DNA of 64,000 nt from Herbiconiux sp. VKM Ac-1786 (GCF_015350805.1 NZ_JADKSG010000002.1:1302001-1366000), one strand, 5' to 3'; numbered from the stretch's first letter, positions 49,797-57,931 are shown. A program made the numbers and translations. Notes: generated from the sequence alone by a model not told the origin.

Positions 49797-52736
49797 CTAC
49801 TTGCAGCTCAGCGCCGCGTACGGCACCGAGTAGCTCGAGTGGTACCCCACTCCGTCGACGAACGAGTACGCCGTGACACTCGCCGTTCCGGCCGCGACCG
49901 TCACCGCGCCCGAGCCGACCAGGGAGTACGCCGCCTTGCCGGCCGCCACCGCGGTCACCTTCTTGTCGGTGCCGAGCACCGACAGCCGCACGTCGGCGGG
50001 CCGGCCCGAGTCGTTGTACGCGTACACGGCGACGTGGGCCGTGCCGTTGACGCACTGCGACTTCGCGTTGACCCCGAGGCGCACCGGCTGGGATCCGGTC
50101 ACGACCGCGGTCGCCGAGGGCGCCGAGGCCGCCGACGGGCCGAGGTCGCTCAGCGCCACGACGGTGGCCGTGTAGGAGCCGGCCGGCACCGAGGCGGCGG
50201 CGAAGGAGGCTCGCAGAGCATCCGCCCCCACCGTGGTCTCGAGGGGCGAACCGGAACCGTCAGCGCTCATCAACGTCACCCGGTAGCCCGTGAGCGGGGA
50301 GGTGCCGGGCGAGGCCGGCGCCTTCCAGGTCACGTTCACGCCGGCACCGTCGACGCCGATGCCCGGTGCCGCGACCGGCATCGGCGGCGCCGCGAGCGGC
50401 ACGTTCGCGAACGCCATGTCGGACGCGAGGTAGAACGAGGTGTAGCTCGGCTGGTTGTAGGTGGTGTTCTGCCGCGCGACCTCGACCCGGTACTGCGGGT
50501 CGTGCATCAGCGTGTACAGCTTGTGCGCGGTGACCTCGGTGCTGACGTGGATGTTCAGCGCGCTCGAGTCGGCCGAGCGCAGGATCAGCTCCTCACGCCA
50601 GTCGCCGAACACGTCGGCGACGAGGTTCGCCGTGCCTTTGGTGCCGTTGTTCGTGCGCTCACCGGTGGCGGTGAGCAGGCGACCGCGGGTCCAGTCGTCG
50701 ATCGTCGGGGTGGCGTCACCGCTGCCGTTCAGCAGCTGCGTCGTCAGGTCGCCCGCCCAGCGGATGGACTGGTTCGTGCCCGGGATCGCCGTGCCGAGGC
50801 TCTCACCCGACGCCGAGCGGAGGCGCGTGGCCCAGGTCTCGAGCCCGGGAACGGTGGGATCGACGTCGCCGACCATGCCGCGACCGGTGTCTTTCCCGCT
50901 GTACTCGCCGTAGATCAGCTCACCCGTGGCGGCGTCGCGCAGCGCGTAGCCGTAGGGCGCGTAGGCGGCTCCCTCGTGCACGGTGAAGATCTCCAGGCCC
51001 GGTCGCGCCGGGTCGATGTCGGCCACGTGCATGGCGTCGCCGTGGCCGAGCTTCGCCTCGGTGCCGGGTGCCGCACTGCCCTCGGGCAGCGTGTCGTAGG
51101 AGCTGTAGAGCAGGCTGCCGTCGTCGTCGAGCGTCGCCGAGCCGTACACGATCTCCTGCTTGCCGTCGCCGTCGACATCGGCCGCGCTCAGCGAGTGGAA
51201 GCCCTGCGTCGTCAGCCGGCCCCACTCCGGGCTCGTGCCCTCGCGGCCGTGCGGCGAGTCGTTGAACGGGTTCGACATCGGCACGAAGCCGCTGTCGACG
51301 AGGAAGCGCTGGGCGAGGTTCTCGCCGTCCCAGTCCCAGGCCGCGACGGTCGCGCGGGTGTAGTAGCCCCGGGCGAACACGGCAGACGGATGCTCGCCGT
51401 CGAGATACGCGACACCCGCCAGGAAGCGGTCCACCCGGTTGCCGGGCTCGATCCGCGACATGGAGTAGTCGCCCCAGAGCAGCCCGTCGTCGGTGCGTCC
51501 GGGGGTGTACGGCACGGTCTGCAGCTCGGCACCGGTGGCTCCGTCGAAGACCGTGAGGTACTCGGGGCCGTCGAGGATGAAGCCCTCGAAGTTCCGTAGG
51601 GCGTTGCGGGCGCTGCGGGAGGGCGCGTAGACGTCGATGAAATGGTCGACGAGCTCGCGCGCATCCGCTTCGCTGAGGGGGTAGTCGTGGGTGACGGGGA
51701 TGCCGAAGGCCTCTTCGAGCGTGGCCGGCCAGGTGCCGTCGACGACCTCGGGGCGGGTCGACCAGCCCTGGAAGACCTCGACCAGGTGGTCGGCGTAGTC
51801 GGCGGCGCTCAGGCGGTAGTCGTCGTCGTTGCCGTAGCCGGCCGCGACGTCGGACTCGGGGAGGGTGACGAAGGCGTCGTTCGTGACGGCACCGTCGGCG
51901 TAGCCCGTCGACTTCGTGCCGGGAGCGGTCTTCGTCATGAGCTCGGCGCGGCCGTCGCCGTCGAAGTCGTAGACCATGAACTCGGTGTAGTGGGCGCCGG
52001 CGCGGATGTTCACGCCGAGGTCGATGCGGTTCAGCAGCGTGCCGTCGAGCTCGTAGGTGTCGAGGAAGACGGTGCCGGTGTAGCCGACCTGGGAGACGTC
52101 CTTGGCGTTGGACGGGTCCCACTTGACGATGAACTCGTAGGCGCCGTCGCCGTCGACGTCGGCCACCGAGGTGTCGCTCGCGGAGTAGGTGTAGGCCTCG
52201 CCGGCGGGGGTGACGCCGTCGGCGGGCTTCGTGAGCGGGATGCTCGCGACGGCGTCGCTCGTGCCGCTGGTGCTGCCCGTCAGCGCTGTCGCCGTGGCGC
52301 TCTGGGCGCCCACCTGGCCGCCGAGCACGGGGGCGACGGTGTAGCTGCTCGCCGCCGTGCCGTCTGGGTCGCGGAAGTTCGTGCTGTCGGTGACGTCGGC
52401 GATCTTCGCGCCGTCGCGGTAGACGGCGAAGTCGGCGCCGGTGAGGCCGGTGTCGTTCGCGCCGTAGGCCTCGCTCTTCAGCAGGCGCCAGCTGAGGAAG
52501 ACGCCGTCGCTCGTGGCGGCGGCGACGAGGCCGCGGTCGAGTGCCTCCAGGCGGGGGGTGCCGGGGGCGGCTGCGGTGGGTGCTGCCCCCGTCGTGGTCG
52601 CCGTCGCCGACGCCGTTCCCGTTGCCGTTTCGGCCGGTGCCGCGGCGAACGCGGCCGGCGCGGCGGTCAGAGCGAGTGCGGCGGCGGTCACCCCGACCAG
52701 TCCCGCCCGTCCCGCTCGTTTGAATCGATTCATCAT
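49797..52736 (-). CDS. Secreted PL11 rhamnogalacturonan lyase
   Basis: This 979-residue protein starts at ATG 52736 (MMNRFKRAGRAG) with a Sec signal peptide ending AAPAAFAAAP. It belongs to polysaccharide lyase family 11, which cuts rhamnogalacturonan I by beta-elimination. An eight-bladed propeller holds calcium-binding DVDGDG and DFDGDGR repeats. Signatures include WDPSNAKDVSQ, HGDAMHVADIDP, DWREELILR and LMHDPQYR. After the catalytic part there is a fibronectin type III domain (about residues 800-885) and a C-terminal beta-domain of unknown role. The gene stands alone with its own promoter and operator. Confidence 0.93.
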   Translation of the reverse strand: MMNRFKRAGRAGLVGVTAAALALTAAPAAFAAAPAETATGTASATATTTGAAPTAAAPGTPRLEALDRGLVAAATSDGVFLSWRLLKSEAYGANDTGLTGADFAVYRDGAKIADVTDSTNFRDPDGTAASSYTVAPVLGGQVGAQSATATALTGSTSGTSDAVASIPLTKPADGVTPAGEAYTYSASDTSVADVDGDGAYEFIVKWDPSNAKDVSQVGYTGTVFLDTYELDGTLLNRIDLGVNIRAGAHYTEFMVYDFDGDGRAELMTKTAPGTKSTGYADGAVTNDAFVTLPESDVAAGYGNDDDYRLSAADYADHLVEVFQGWSTRPEVVDGTWPATLEEAFGIPVTHDYPLSEADARELVDHFIDVYAPSRSARNALRNFEGFILDGPEYLTVFDGATGAELQTVPYTPGRTDDGLLWGDYSMSRIEPGNRVDRFLAGVAYLDGEHPSAVFARGYYTRATVAAWDWDGENLAQRFLVDSGFVPMSNPFNDSPHGREGTSPEWGRLTTQGFHSLSAADVDGDGKQEIVYGSATLDDDGSLLYSSYDTLPEGSAAPGTEAKLGHGDAMHVADIDPARPGLEIFTVHEGAAYAPYGYALRDAATGELIYGEYSGKDTGRGMVGDVDPTVPGLETWATRLRSASGESLGTAIPGTNQSIRWAGDLTTQLLNGSGDATPTIDDWTRGRLLTATGERTNNGTKGTANLVADVFGDWREELILRSADSSALNIHVSTEVTAHKLYTLMHDPQYRVEVARQNTTYNQPSYTSFYLASDMAFANVPLAAPPMPVAAPGIGVDGAGVNVTWKAPASPGTSPLTGYRVTLMSADGSGSPLETTVGADALRASFAAASVPAGSYTATVVALSDLGPSAASAPSATAVVTGSQPVRLGVNAKSQCVNGTAHVAVYAYNDSGRPADVRLSVLGTDKKVTAVAAGKAAYSLVGSGAVTVAAGTASVTAYSFVDGVGYHSSYSVPYAALSCK

Positions 52737-52751
52737 TGAACCCCAATCACC

Positions 52752-52765
52752 GGAAAGCCCTTTCC
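52752..52765. promoter_or_regulatory. LacI-type operator of the lyase gene
   Basis: GGAAAGCCCTTTCC matches the operator except at the centre. It lies between the -10 box and the start codon. Confidence 0.7.
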
Positions 52766-52777
52766 CGATTGCGGGCC

Positions 52778-52807
52778 AAACTACCACCCCCGTTCGGGGG
52801 AGGTCAA
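52778..52807 (-). promoter_or_regulatory. Promoter of the lyase gene
   Basis: On the minus strand, TTGACC (52802-52807) and TAGTTT (52778-52783) are 18 bp apart. The spacer itself is a short hairpin, CCCCCGAACGGGGG. Confidence 0.65.
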
Positions 52808-52833
52808 CGGCCGAGCCTGTCCGCGTTCGCTTA

Positions 52834-52997
52834 CCGGGCCAGGCCGTCGCCGGGCCAGGCCGTCACCGGGCCGGGCTGTCACCGGGCCAGGCTGTCAGCG
52901 GTCCCGCGCGGGCTGCTGCCGAGGACGGCGTGGGACCGCCTTCGCTCACCGGGCCAGGCCGTCACCGGTCCCGGGCGGGCTGCGGCCCAGGACGGCG
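52834..52997. repeat. 16-bp tandem repeats and 49-bp direct repeat
   Basis: Four tandem units of CCGGGCCAGGCCGTCA type cover 52834-52897. A fifth unit is at 52949-52964. The segment 52882-52930 is repeated at 52949-52997 with a few changes, so the 3' end of the minus-strand membrane-protein gene has a second copy downstream of its stop. Confidence 0.82.
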
Positions 52998-53336
52998 CGC
53001 GACCGCGGTCGCGATCGCGGCGACCGACAGCAGCACCCCGTTCCACAGCGCCGCTCCCACGAGGGCGGCGATCGGCAGGATGACGATCCCGTACTGCTGC
53101 TCGCTCCACAGCACCGACAGCGCGAGCACGGCGAACCCGATCGTCCCGATCCCCGCGACCACCCGCGCCGCCACCGCGACGACCCCCGCCGGCCGGACGC
53201 CCGCGCCCCTGAGCGGTCGCGCCGTCGCCCCCGCCGCCGGCCGCCGCGCCCCGCGCACGCCCAGCCACACCGTCGCCGCGCCCACCCCCAGCAGCACGAC
53301 CGGAACGACGAACAGCAGGGCGGCGGCACCGGACAT
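52962..53336 (-). CDS. Small membrane protein, three or four predicted helices
   Basis: This 124-residue protein has hydrophobic segments at about residues 5-27, 50-78 and 82-112. No family is recognised. A TAGGCT box (53343-53348) six bases before the ATG at 53336 supports the start. Its last codons fall in the duplicated 49-bp segment. Confidence 0.7.
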   Translation of the reverse strand: MSGAAALLFVVPVVLLGVGAATVWLGVRGARRPAAGATARPLRGAGVRPAGVVAVAARVVAGIGTIGFAVLALSVLWSEQQYGIVILPIAALVGAALWNGVLLSVAAIATAVARRPGPQPARDR

Positions 53337-53342
53337 GGCGCG

Positions 53343-53348
53343 AGCCTA
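53343..53348 (-). promoter_or_regulatory. -10 box of a leaderless promoter
   Basis: TAGGCT on the minus strand stands six bases before the ATG at 53336. Confidence 0.5.
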
Positions 53349-53399
53349 GCGCCGCCCGAGCATCCGTCACCAGCCGATGCGACGAGAACCGGCGGCCAC

Positions 53400-53405
53400 T
53401 AGCGT
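53400..53405 (+). promoter_or_regulatory. -10 box of a leaderless promoter
   Basis: TAGCGT stands six bases before the ATG at 53412. Confidence 0.55.
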
Positions 53406-53411
53406 GGGCGC

Positions 53412-53762
53412 ATGGAAGCGAGAGCGGTGACCGTCGGCGTGCCCGTGCGAGACCTCGGGAGGGCCGTCGAGTGGTATCGGGCGGCGTTCGGGCTGGGCGA
53501 GCCCGATCTGGTGCCGATGGAGGGGCTCGTCGAGTTCGACCTCGGAGCGTTCTGGCTGCAGCTGGCCACCGCGCCCGAGCGGGCGGGGCACGCGGGCCTG
53601 ACGGTGAACATCAGCGTGGCGGATGCCGGCGGCCTGCGAGGGGAGCTGGCCGGCAAGGGGCTCGCGGTCTCCGCGCTGGAGCGCTTCGAGGGCGTGGTCG
53701 AGTTCTTCAGCCTGACCGACCTCGACGGCAACACGATCGGCTTCGTCACCGAGCTCGCCTGA
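53412..53762 (+). CDS. VOC family protein
   Basis: This 116-residue glyoxalase-fold protein runs from VGVPVRDLGRAVEWYRAAFG to LTDLDGNTIGFVTE, a complete pair of VOC modules. Function unknown. After its TGA the same frame stays open for 35 more codons to a TAG at 53868-53870, with coding-like content (DGTFLRHLGDEIVRRV). That extension has no start codon of its own and could be a remnant of another gene. Confidence 0.88.
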   Translation: MEARAVTVGVPVRDLGRAVEWYRAAFGLGEPDLVPMEGLVEFDLGAFWLQLATAPERAGHAGLTVNISVADAGGLRGELAGKGLAVSALERFEGVVEFFSLTDLDGNTIGFVTELA

Positions 53763-53870
53763 CCGCATCCCGCGAACCTGGTCGCGAAGCGGTGGGCCGC
53801 CGGGGAGGACGGCACCTTCCTCCGCCACCTCGGCGACGAGATCGTGCGCCGGGTCGCGCCGGGCGCCTAG
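53763..53870 (+). pseudogene. Possible 3' gene remnant or stop-readthrough extension
   Basis: An in-frame, 35-codon stretch after the VOC stop has a sensible residue mix (NLVAKRWAAGEDGTF then LGDEIVRRVAPG). It ends in TAG that shares the bases CTAG with the stop of the opposing gene. I do not recognise the family. Confidence 0.35.
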
Positions 53871-54103
53871 GGCCGGTCGGGCCGGGCGGGCGGCCCCACC
53901 GGGTCGTCATCCCCCGGGTCGCGGTCGGGCGTCTGCCGCCAGGCGTGCCGCGTGCCCCAGAAGATCATCGCCACGGCCAGCGTCGCGAACGGCACCCCGA
54001 CGAGCCAGTTGTCCATCGTGAGCCACAGCGCGGCCGCGAGCACGAAGAAGACGACCCCGGTGGCGACGTGCTGCTGCGAGGTGCTGTCCGACGATCCGCT
54101 TAT
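53867..54103 (-). CDS. Small membrane protein apparently starting at ATA
   Basis: A 78-residue frame reads (M)SGSSDSTSQQHVATG, then two hydrophobic segments (VVFFVLAAALWLTM and GVPFATLAVAMIFWG), then a polar tail TRHAWRQTPDRDPGDDD. No ATG, GTG or TTG fits the N-terminus. Instead ATA at 54103-54101 is six bases after a TAGCGT box (54110-54115), exactly the leaderless layout of other genes. Either ATA is the start or an ATG was mutated. The first internal ATG lies inside the first helix. Confidence 0.6.
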   Translation of the reverse strand: MSGSSDSTSQQHVATGVVFFVLAAALWLTMDNWLVGVPFATLAVAMIFWGTRHAWRQTPDRDPGDDDPVGPPARPDRP

Positions 54104-54109
54104 GCCTCC

Positions 54110-54115
54110 ACGCTA
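54110..54115 (-). promoter_or_regulatory. -10 box of a leaderless promoter with ATA start
   Basis: TAGCGT on the minus strand stands six bases before ATA at 54103. Confidence 0.5.
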
Positions 54116-54155
54116 CGAAGAAGCGTGCGGCCCGCGCATCCCCCGCGCGACGGAT

Positions 54156-54536
54156 TCACCCCTCCGGCGGCTGCTCGATCAGCGTCAGCTGCGTGCCGTC
54201 GGGGTCGATCAGGAACCCGGCTCGCAGCCCCCAGTCCTGCCGGCGCACGGGGTGCAGCCGCGGCATCCCGACCGTCGCCTCGGGCACACCGGATGCCCGG
54301 ATCGCCGCATAGAGCTCGTCGACGTCGCCCACCCGAACGGTGCACATGACCCCGCTCGAGTACGAATCGAGACCCGGCTCGGGGAAGAACTCGAGCTGCA
54401 CCGAGCCGCGGGCCAGGATCAGCCATCCCTCGTCGCGGAACACCCGCCCGAACCCGAAGGCCCCGTAGAACGCCTCGGTGCGCCCGAGATCTCGCGACGG
54501 CAGATTCGGCACCGCCCGATCGGCACCGGAATTCAT
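54156..54536 (-). CDS. VOC family protein, bleomycin-resistance-like
   Basis: This 126-residue protein resembles the Ble-type binding proteins of the VOC family: NLPSRDLGRTEAFYGAFGF, WLILARGSVQLEFFP and GFLIDPDGTQLTLIEQP. Ble proteins bind drugs as dimers without metal catalysis. No resistance can be claimed from sequence alone. The preceding region to 54618 has no gene. Confidence 0.88.
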   Translation of the reverse strand: MNSGADRAVPNLPSRDLGRTEAFYGAFGFGRVFRDEGWLILARGSVQLEFFPEPGLDSYSSGVMCTVRVGDVDELYAAIRASGVPEATVGMPRLHPVRRQDWGLRAGFLIDPDGTQLTLIEQPPEG

Positions 54537-54618
54537 TCGACCCGAGCCAATCCGGCGACCCGGGTCGATCCGGCGAGCCGGCCGAGCGGTGTCGCGGAGT
54601 CACCGGTCACGAGGGCGG

Positions 54619-55059
54619 TCACTCCGCCGGCTGCAGCGCCTGGGCGAGCATCACGATGATTCCGCTCGGTCCGCGGAGGTAGGTCAGCCGGTACTGGTCG
54701 AGGTACGTGGCGACGCCCCTCAGCGGATGGCAGCCGTGCCGGGCGGCGACGGCGAGCGCCTCGTCGATGTCGTCGACGGAGAACGCGACCCGGTGCATCC
54801 CGATCTCGTTGGGCAGGGTCGGCGTGGTCTCGATGGCGTCGGGGTGCAGGTACTCGAAGAGCTCGAGCTGCCCTGCGCCGTCGGGCGTGGTGAGGATCGC
54901 GATCTTCGCGTGGTTGCCGTCGAGGCCCACCGCGGTGTCGGACCACTCGCCGCTGACCGTGTCGCGCCCGGCCACCGTCAGGCCGAGGTCGGTGAAGAAC
55001 GCGATCGTCTCCTCGATGTCCCGGACAGCGATGCCGACGTTCACGAGCGAGATGGCCAT
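54619..55059 (-). CDS. VOC family protein (methylmalonyl-CoA-epimerase-like fold)
   Basis: This 146-residue glyoxalase-fold protein has VNVGIAVRDIEETIAFF at the start, LELFEYLHP in the middle and HRVAFSVDDIDEAL with metal-ligand-type His. It is longer than the two VOC proteins nearby. A TAACGT box (55066-55071) stands six bases before its ATG. Function unknown. Confidence 0.88.
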   Translation of the reverse strand: MAISLVNVGIAVRDIEETIAFFTDLGLTVAGRDTVSGEWSDTAVGLDGNHAKIAILTTPDGAGQLELFEYLHPDAIETTPTLPNEIGMHRVAFSVDDIDEALAVAARHGCHPLRGVATYLDQYRLTYLRGPSGIIVMLAQALQPAE

Positions 55060-55065
55060 ATCCCC

Positions 55066-55071
55066 ACGTTA
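55066..55071 (-). promoter_or_regulatory. -10 box of a leaderless promoter
   Basis: TAACGT on the minus strand stands six bases before the ATG at 55059. Confidence 0.5.
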
Positions 55072-55130
55072 CGAGCCGCGCCGCCCGGGCACCAGCCTCG
55101 AAACGGCGCCGGAACTGCGCCGGTGCTGCG

Positions 55131-55778
55131 TCAGAACTCGTCGACGGACACGAGCTGCGACTCGGCCGTGAGCTCCCGCCGGCCGCCGACGTCGAACACG
55201 ATCGGCAGTCCCCGAGCGGTCGGCCAGTCGGTGCTGTCGGTCGCCTGCAGATGCACGTGGGGCTGCGTGCTGTTGCCCGAGTTGCCGCACCGACCGATGA
55301 ACTGCCCGGCGCGCATCCGCTCGCCGACGACGACCGCGACCGACCCCCGTCGCAGGTGGGCGACGAGGATGAACGGCCCGCCCTCATCGGCCGCGATCAC
55401 CACATGGTTGCCGGCGATCGCCGCCGGCCCCTCGCGGAGGCGCCGGGCCTGCCCGGCCAGGTAGGCGGCGAGCGCGGGCTGCGACCTCCGTGCGGCATGA
55501 TCGGGCTCGCCGTCGTGCGCGATCACCACCCTGCCGGTGACGGGCGCCAGCACGGGGGCACCGAAGCCGACGAAGCGCTCCGGTGACTCCGACGTCACCA
55601 GGGCGCGCCAGCTCGGGGGTGCCGACCGCCCACGGGGGTCGACCGGGATCAGATCGATCGCATACGTCGTTCCCATGAGGTGCGTGCCGTGGCTCGGCAC
55701 GCGTCGCGCCGGACTGTTTCGCGCCCGGAAGGTGCCCCGCAGCGGATAGCCCAGCACGACGGCGTCGTCTGTGGTCAT
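55131..55778 (-). CDS. M23 family (LytM-like) peptidase
   Basis: This 215-residue protein has the metal site of M23 peptidases: His and Asp in SHGTHLMGTTYAIDLIP and the HxH pair in STQPHVHLQ. The glycine-rich GRCGNSGNS loop precedes it. M23 enzymes cut peptidoglycan cross-links, but no signal peptide or membrane segment is seen, so a cytoplasmic or non-classical location is likely. Related LytM-only proteins sometimes act as non-wall hydrolases. Confidence 0.85.
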   Translation of the reverse strand: MTTDDAVVLGYPLRGTFRARNSPARRVPSHGTHLMGTTYAIDLIPVDPRGRSAPPSWRALVTSESPERFVGFGAPVLAPVTGRVVIAHDGEPDHAARRSQPALAAYLAGQARRLREGPAAIAGNHVVIAADEGGPFILVAHLRRGSVAVVVGERMRAGQFIGRCGNSGNSTQPHVHLQATDSTDWPTARGLPIVFDVGGRRELTAESQLVSVDEF

Positions 55779-55842
55779 GGAAGCCGCCCCGCTCTCGCCG
55801 TCGGCACGAGCCTAGGAGCCGGAGCGCATCCGGTCGAGCCCG

Positions 55843-57000
55843 TCAGCCCAGGTTGATCGCCACGATCAGGCCCACGAAGCAGAGGGTGACGAAGCCGACG
55901 ACGAGGATCGTGCCGAGACTCCACGAGGTGCGCAACCGGCGACCCGGGCGGGCGACGGCACGGGACCGCGACGGCGACGACCGCGACGACGACCGCGACG
56001 ACGACGACTGCGACCCCGCACCCGCGCCGCCGCCCGGCCCCACGTCCTCCCCCCGCGCGACCCGCTCGTCGCGCCACCGCCCCCAGCGCTCGATGCGGTC
56101 GTCCAGCGCATCCACGGCGGCGGCGAGCGCCTCCCACCGCTCGGCGCGATCGGTGATCAGGTCGCGGGCGCTGATCAGGAACATCCAGTCGTCGACGATC
56201 TCGACGTCGAGCCCGCGCAGGTGGTCGACCAGCCGGGCCATCACGTCGGGCGTGAACAGGTACAGCGCGTCGCGCTCGTAGCCCTCGGGGCAGTACAGCC
56301 GGAAGAACCGGTCGAAGTCGCCCTCGAGCTCGAGCATTTGCGTCTCCCGCAGCGCCGCCGAGGTGTGCAGAGGCCGCCGCGGCCCCTCCTCGCTCCGCAG
56401 CAGGATGTTCGGCAGCGCCACCGGCAGCCGCAACGCGCAGTACCCGCCGAACTGCGGCGCCGTGTTGTCCATGGTCGCGTTCACCAGCTCGTAGTTCGCG
56501 AACTCGACCCCGCGCTCCCCGGGCGTGCGCAGCACGCGGTAGAGGTTCAGGGCACCGCGCCGCCGGAACGGCGACCCGAGAGCGGCCTTCGTCGGCCCCG
56601 GGCTGTAGCTCAGGCCGTTCGCGGCGGCGAAGCCCATCAGCCTGTGGTGCACGCGCGGCCGGGGGCGACGACGCCGCAGGCGAACCCACGCCCATCCGCA
56701 GATCACCCCCGCGAAGAGCATCAGCCCGCCGATGACGCTCTGCACCAGCACCGCCTGCACCACATCGGGGCCGCCCTCGCCGATCGTCGCGACGACGATC
56801 AGCACGAAGGCCAGCAGCCCGATCGGGGTCGTGACCGTGGCGAACCCGAGCACGAACCGGCGCACGGCCCCGGCGAGATCACGGGCCTCAGGATGCGCGG
56901 CGACGAGGTCTCGCCAGGAGCGCCGCAAGTCACGACGGTGCACCGGCTCGGTGAGGGCGGTCGTGTCGATCGGAGTGGGCAGCGCCTGCACTGTCTCCAC
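55843..57000 (-). CDS. Membrane protein, DUF3137-like
   Basis: This 385-residue protein has two N-terminal helices (about residues 52-72 and 82-104), a soluble region with FDRFFRLYCPEGYERDALYL and LVDHLRGLDVEIVDDW, a Ser/Arg-rich linker, and a final transmembrane helix (SWSLGTILVVGFVTLCFVGL). The middle pattern of phenylalanine-rich start and fixed-position Tyr recalls DUF3137 proteins, of unknown function. It is transcribed away from the sigma-factor gene. Confidence 0.75.
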   Translation of the reverse strand: METVQALPTPIDTTALTEPVHRRDLRRSWRDLVAAHPEARDLAGAVRRFVLGFATVTTPIGLLAFVLIVVATIGEGGPDVVQAVLVQSVIGGLMLFAGVICGWAWVRLRRRRPRPRVHHRLMGFAAANGLSYSPGPTKAALGSPFRRRGALNLYRVLRTPGERGVEFANYELVNATMDNTAPQFGGYCALRLPVALPNILLRSEEGPRRPLHTSAALRETQMLELEGDFDRFFRLYCPEGYERDALYLFTPDVMARLVDHLRGLDVEIVDDWMFLISARDLITDRAERWEALAAAVDALDDRIERWGRWRDERVARGEDVGPGGGAGAGSQSSSSRSSSRSSPSRSRAVARPGRRLRTSWSLGTILVVGFVTLCFVGLIVAINLG

Positions 57001-57310
57001 CGGCTGCCGGCACCTCCTGCCGCGCGACCGGTGCCGCGCCCCTAGACGATAGTGGCCCGGCCGGAGTCGGCCCGCCAGCGGTCACCGCGGAGCGACGGCC
57101 TCCCGCAGCGCCCGCCGCGCGGTGGTCGAACTCGGTCTGTGGCAGGGCCGGCCGGCTCGGCGCGTCCACGTCGGAAGGAGATTCGGGGGGAGCGCGACCA
57201 TAGTGGTGGCGGTACCCCCGAATCTCCTTCCGAGGCGCACAGCGCGGCGCGGCGCCGAGCGGGGCGGGCGCGGTGCGGTGCGGGCGCGGCGCGTCAGCGC
57301 GGGGGCAGGG
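57001..57310. other. Intergenic region without a gene
   Basis: This 310-bp gap between two minus-strand genes holds one long perfect hairpin (57171-57233) and very GC-rich sequence (many GCGGGC and GCGGTGC units). I see no gene here on either strand. Promoter elements for the membrane-protein gene at 57000 are not obvious. Confidence 0.7.
57171..57233. terminator. Perfect 19-bp inverted repeat after the ECF sigma gene
   Basis: Arms 57171-57189 and 57215-57233 are exactly complementary (the left begins TCGGAAGGAGATTC) around a 25-base loop. It lies 78 bases after the stop of the sigma-factor gene. No T tract follows. Confidence 0.6.
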
Positions 57311-57931
57311 TCAGCGCCAGTGGGCGAGTTCGGTCGCCAGGAGCGCGCGGGCGCGGGCGATCATGCCGCGGACGGTCGAGACCGGGAGCGCGAGGCGGCG
57401 GGCGATCTCGTCGTAGCTGAGGTCGTCGAGCTGGCGGAGGCGCCAGCAGCGCTGCTGCGCGTCCGGCATGGTGTCGAGCACCCGTTGGGCGTCGGCCGCG
57501 AGGCAGGAGCGGCGCGCACCGTCGTCGGGGTCGGGCTGGTCGGCGGCGAGCATCCGCTGGTCGAGGAGATCGCCGCCCCGGGTGCGCACCGCCGCCGAGC
57601 GGAGGCGGTCGTAGCTGCGGCGCCGGGCGGTGGTGACGAGCCAGCCCGCGATGGACTCGCCGTCGATGACGCTGTCGGCGTGGGTCCAGGCGGCGAGGAA
57701 GGTCTCCTGCACCACGTCATCGATGTCATCAGTGCTGCCGAGGGTGCGGTACGCGACGCTGCGGAGCAGTCCGGCGTAGCGATCGACGATCTGCGCGAAG
57801 GCCCGGTCGTCGCCCGAGGCGGCCCGCACGACGAGCACCCGATCGGAGTCCCACGAGAGGTCGTCGAGCGGACTCGGCGGCGCGTCCGACGGACGGCGGG
57901 TGACGCTCAGGGCACTGGTTCTGGGTGACAT
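57311..57931 (-). CDS. ECF RNA polymerase sigma factor
   Basis: This 206-residue protein starts at ATG 57931 (MSPRTSALS), chosen because CGGAG lies six bases upstream; an ATG at 57946 is an alternative. Sigma region 2 is AFAQIVDRYAGLLRSVAYR to DVVQETFLAAW with WLVTTARRRSYDRLR. Region 4 is LRQLDDLSYDEIARRL with VRGMIARARALL. There is no adjacent anti-sigma gene. The regulon is unknown. Confidence 0.92.
   Translation of the reverse strand: MSPRTSALSVTRRPSDAPPSPLDDLSWDSDRVLVVRAASGDDRAFAQIVDRYAGLLRSVAYRTLGSTDDIDDVVQETFLAAWTHADSVIDGESIAGWLVTTARRRSYDRLRSAAVRTRGGDLLDQRMLAADQPDPDDGARRSCLAADAQRVLDTMPDAQQRCWRLRQLDDLSYDEIARRLALPVSTVRGMIARARALLATELAHWR

Noticed and set aside
52834-52997. 16-bp repeat array considered as CRISPR or an origin
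   Set aside because: No unique spacers, no DnaA-box pattern and no replication genes.
54156-54536. Calling this VOC protein a bleomycin resistance gene
   Set aside because: Only the fold-level match is seen; many VOC proteins with this pattern confer no resistance.
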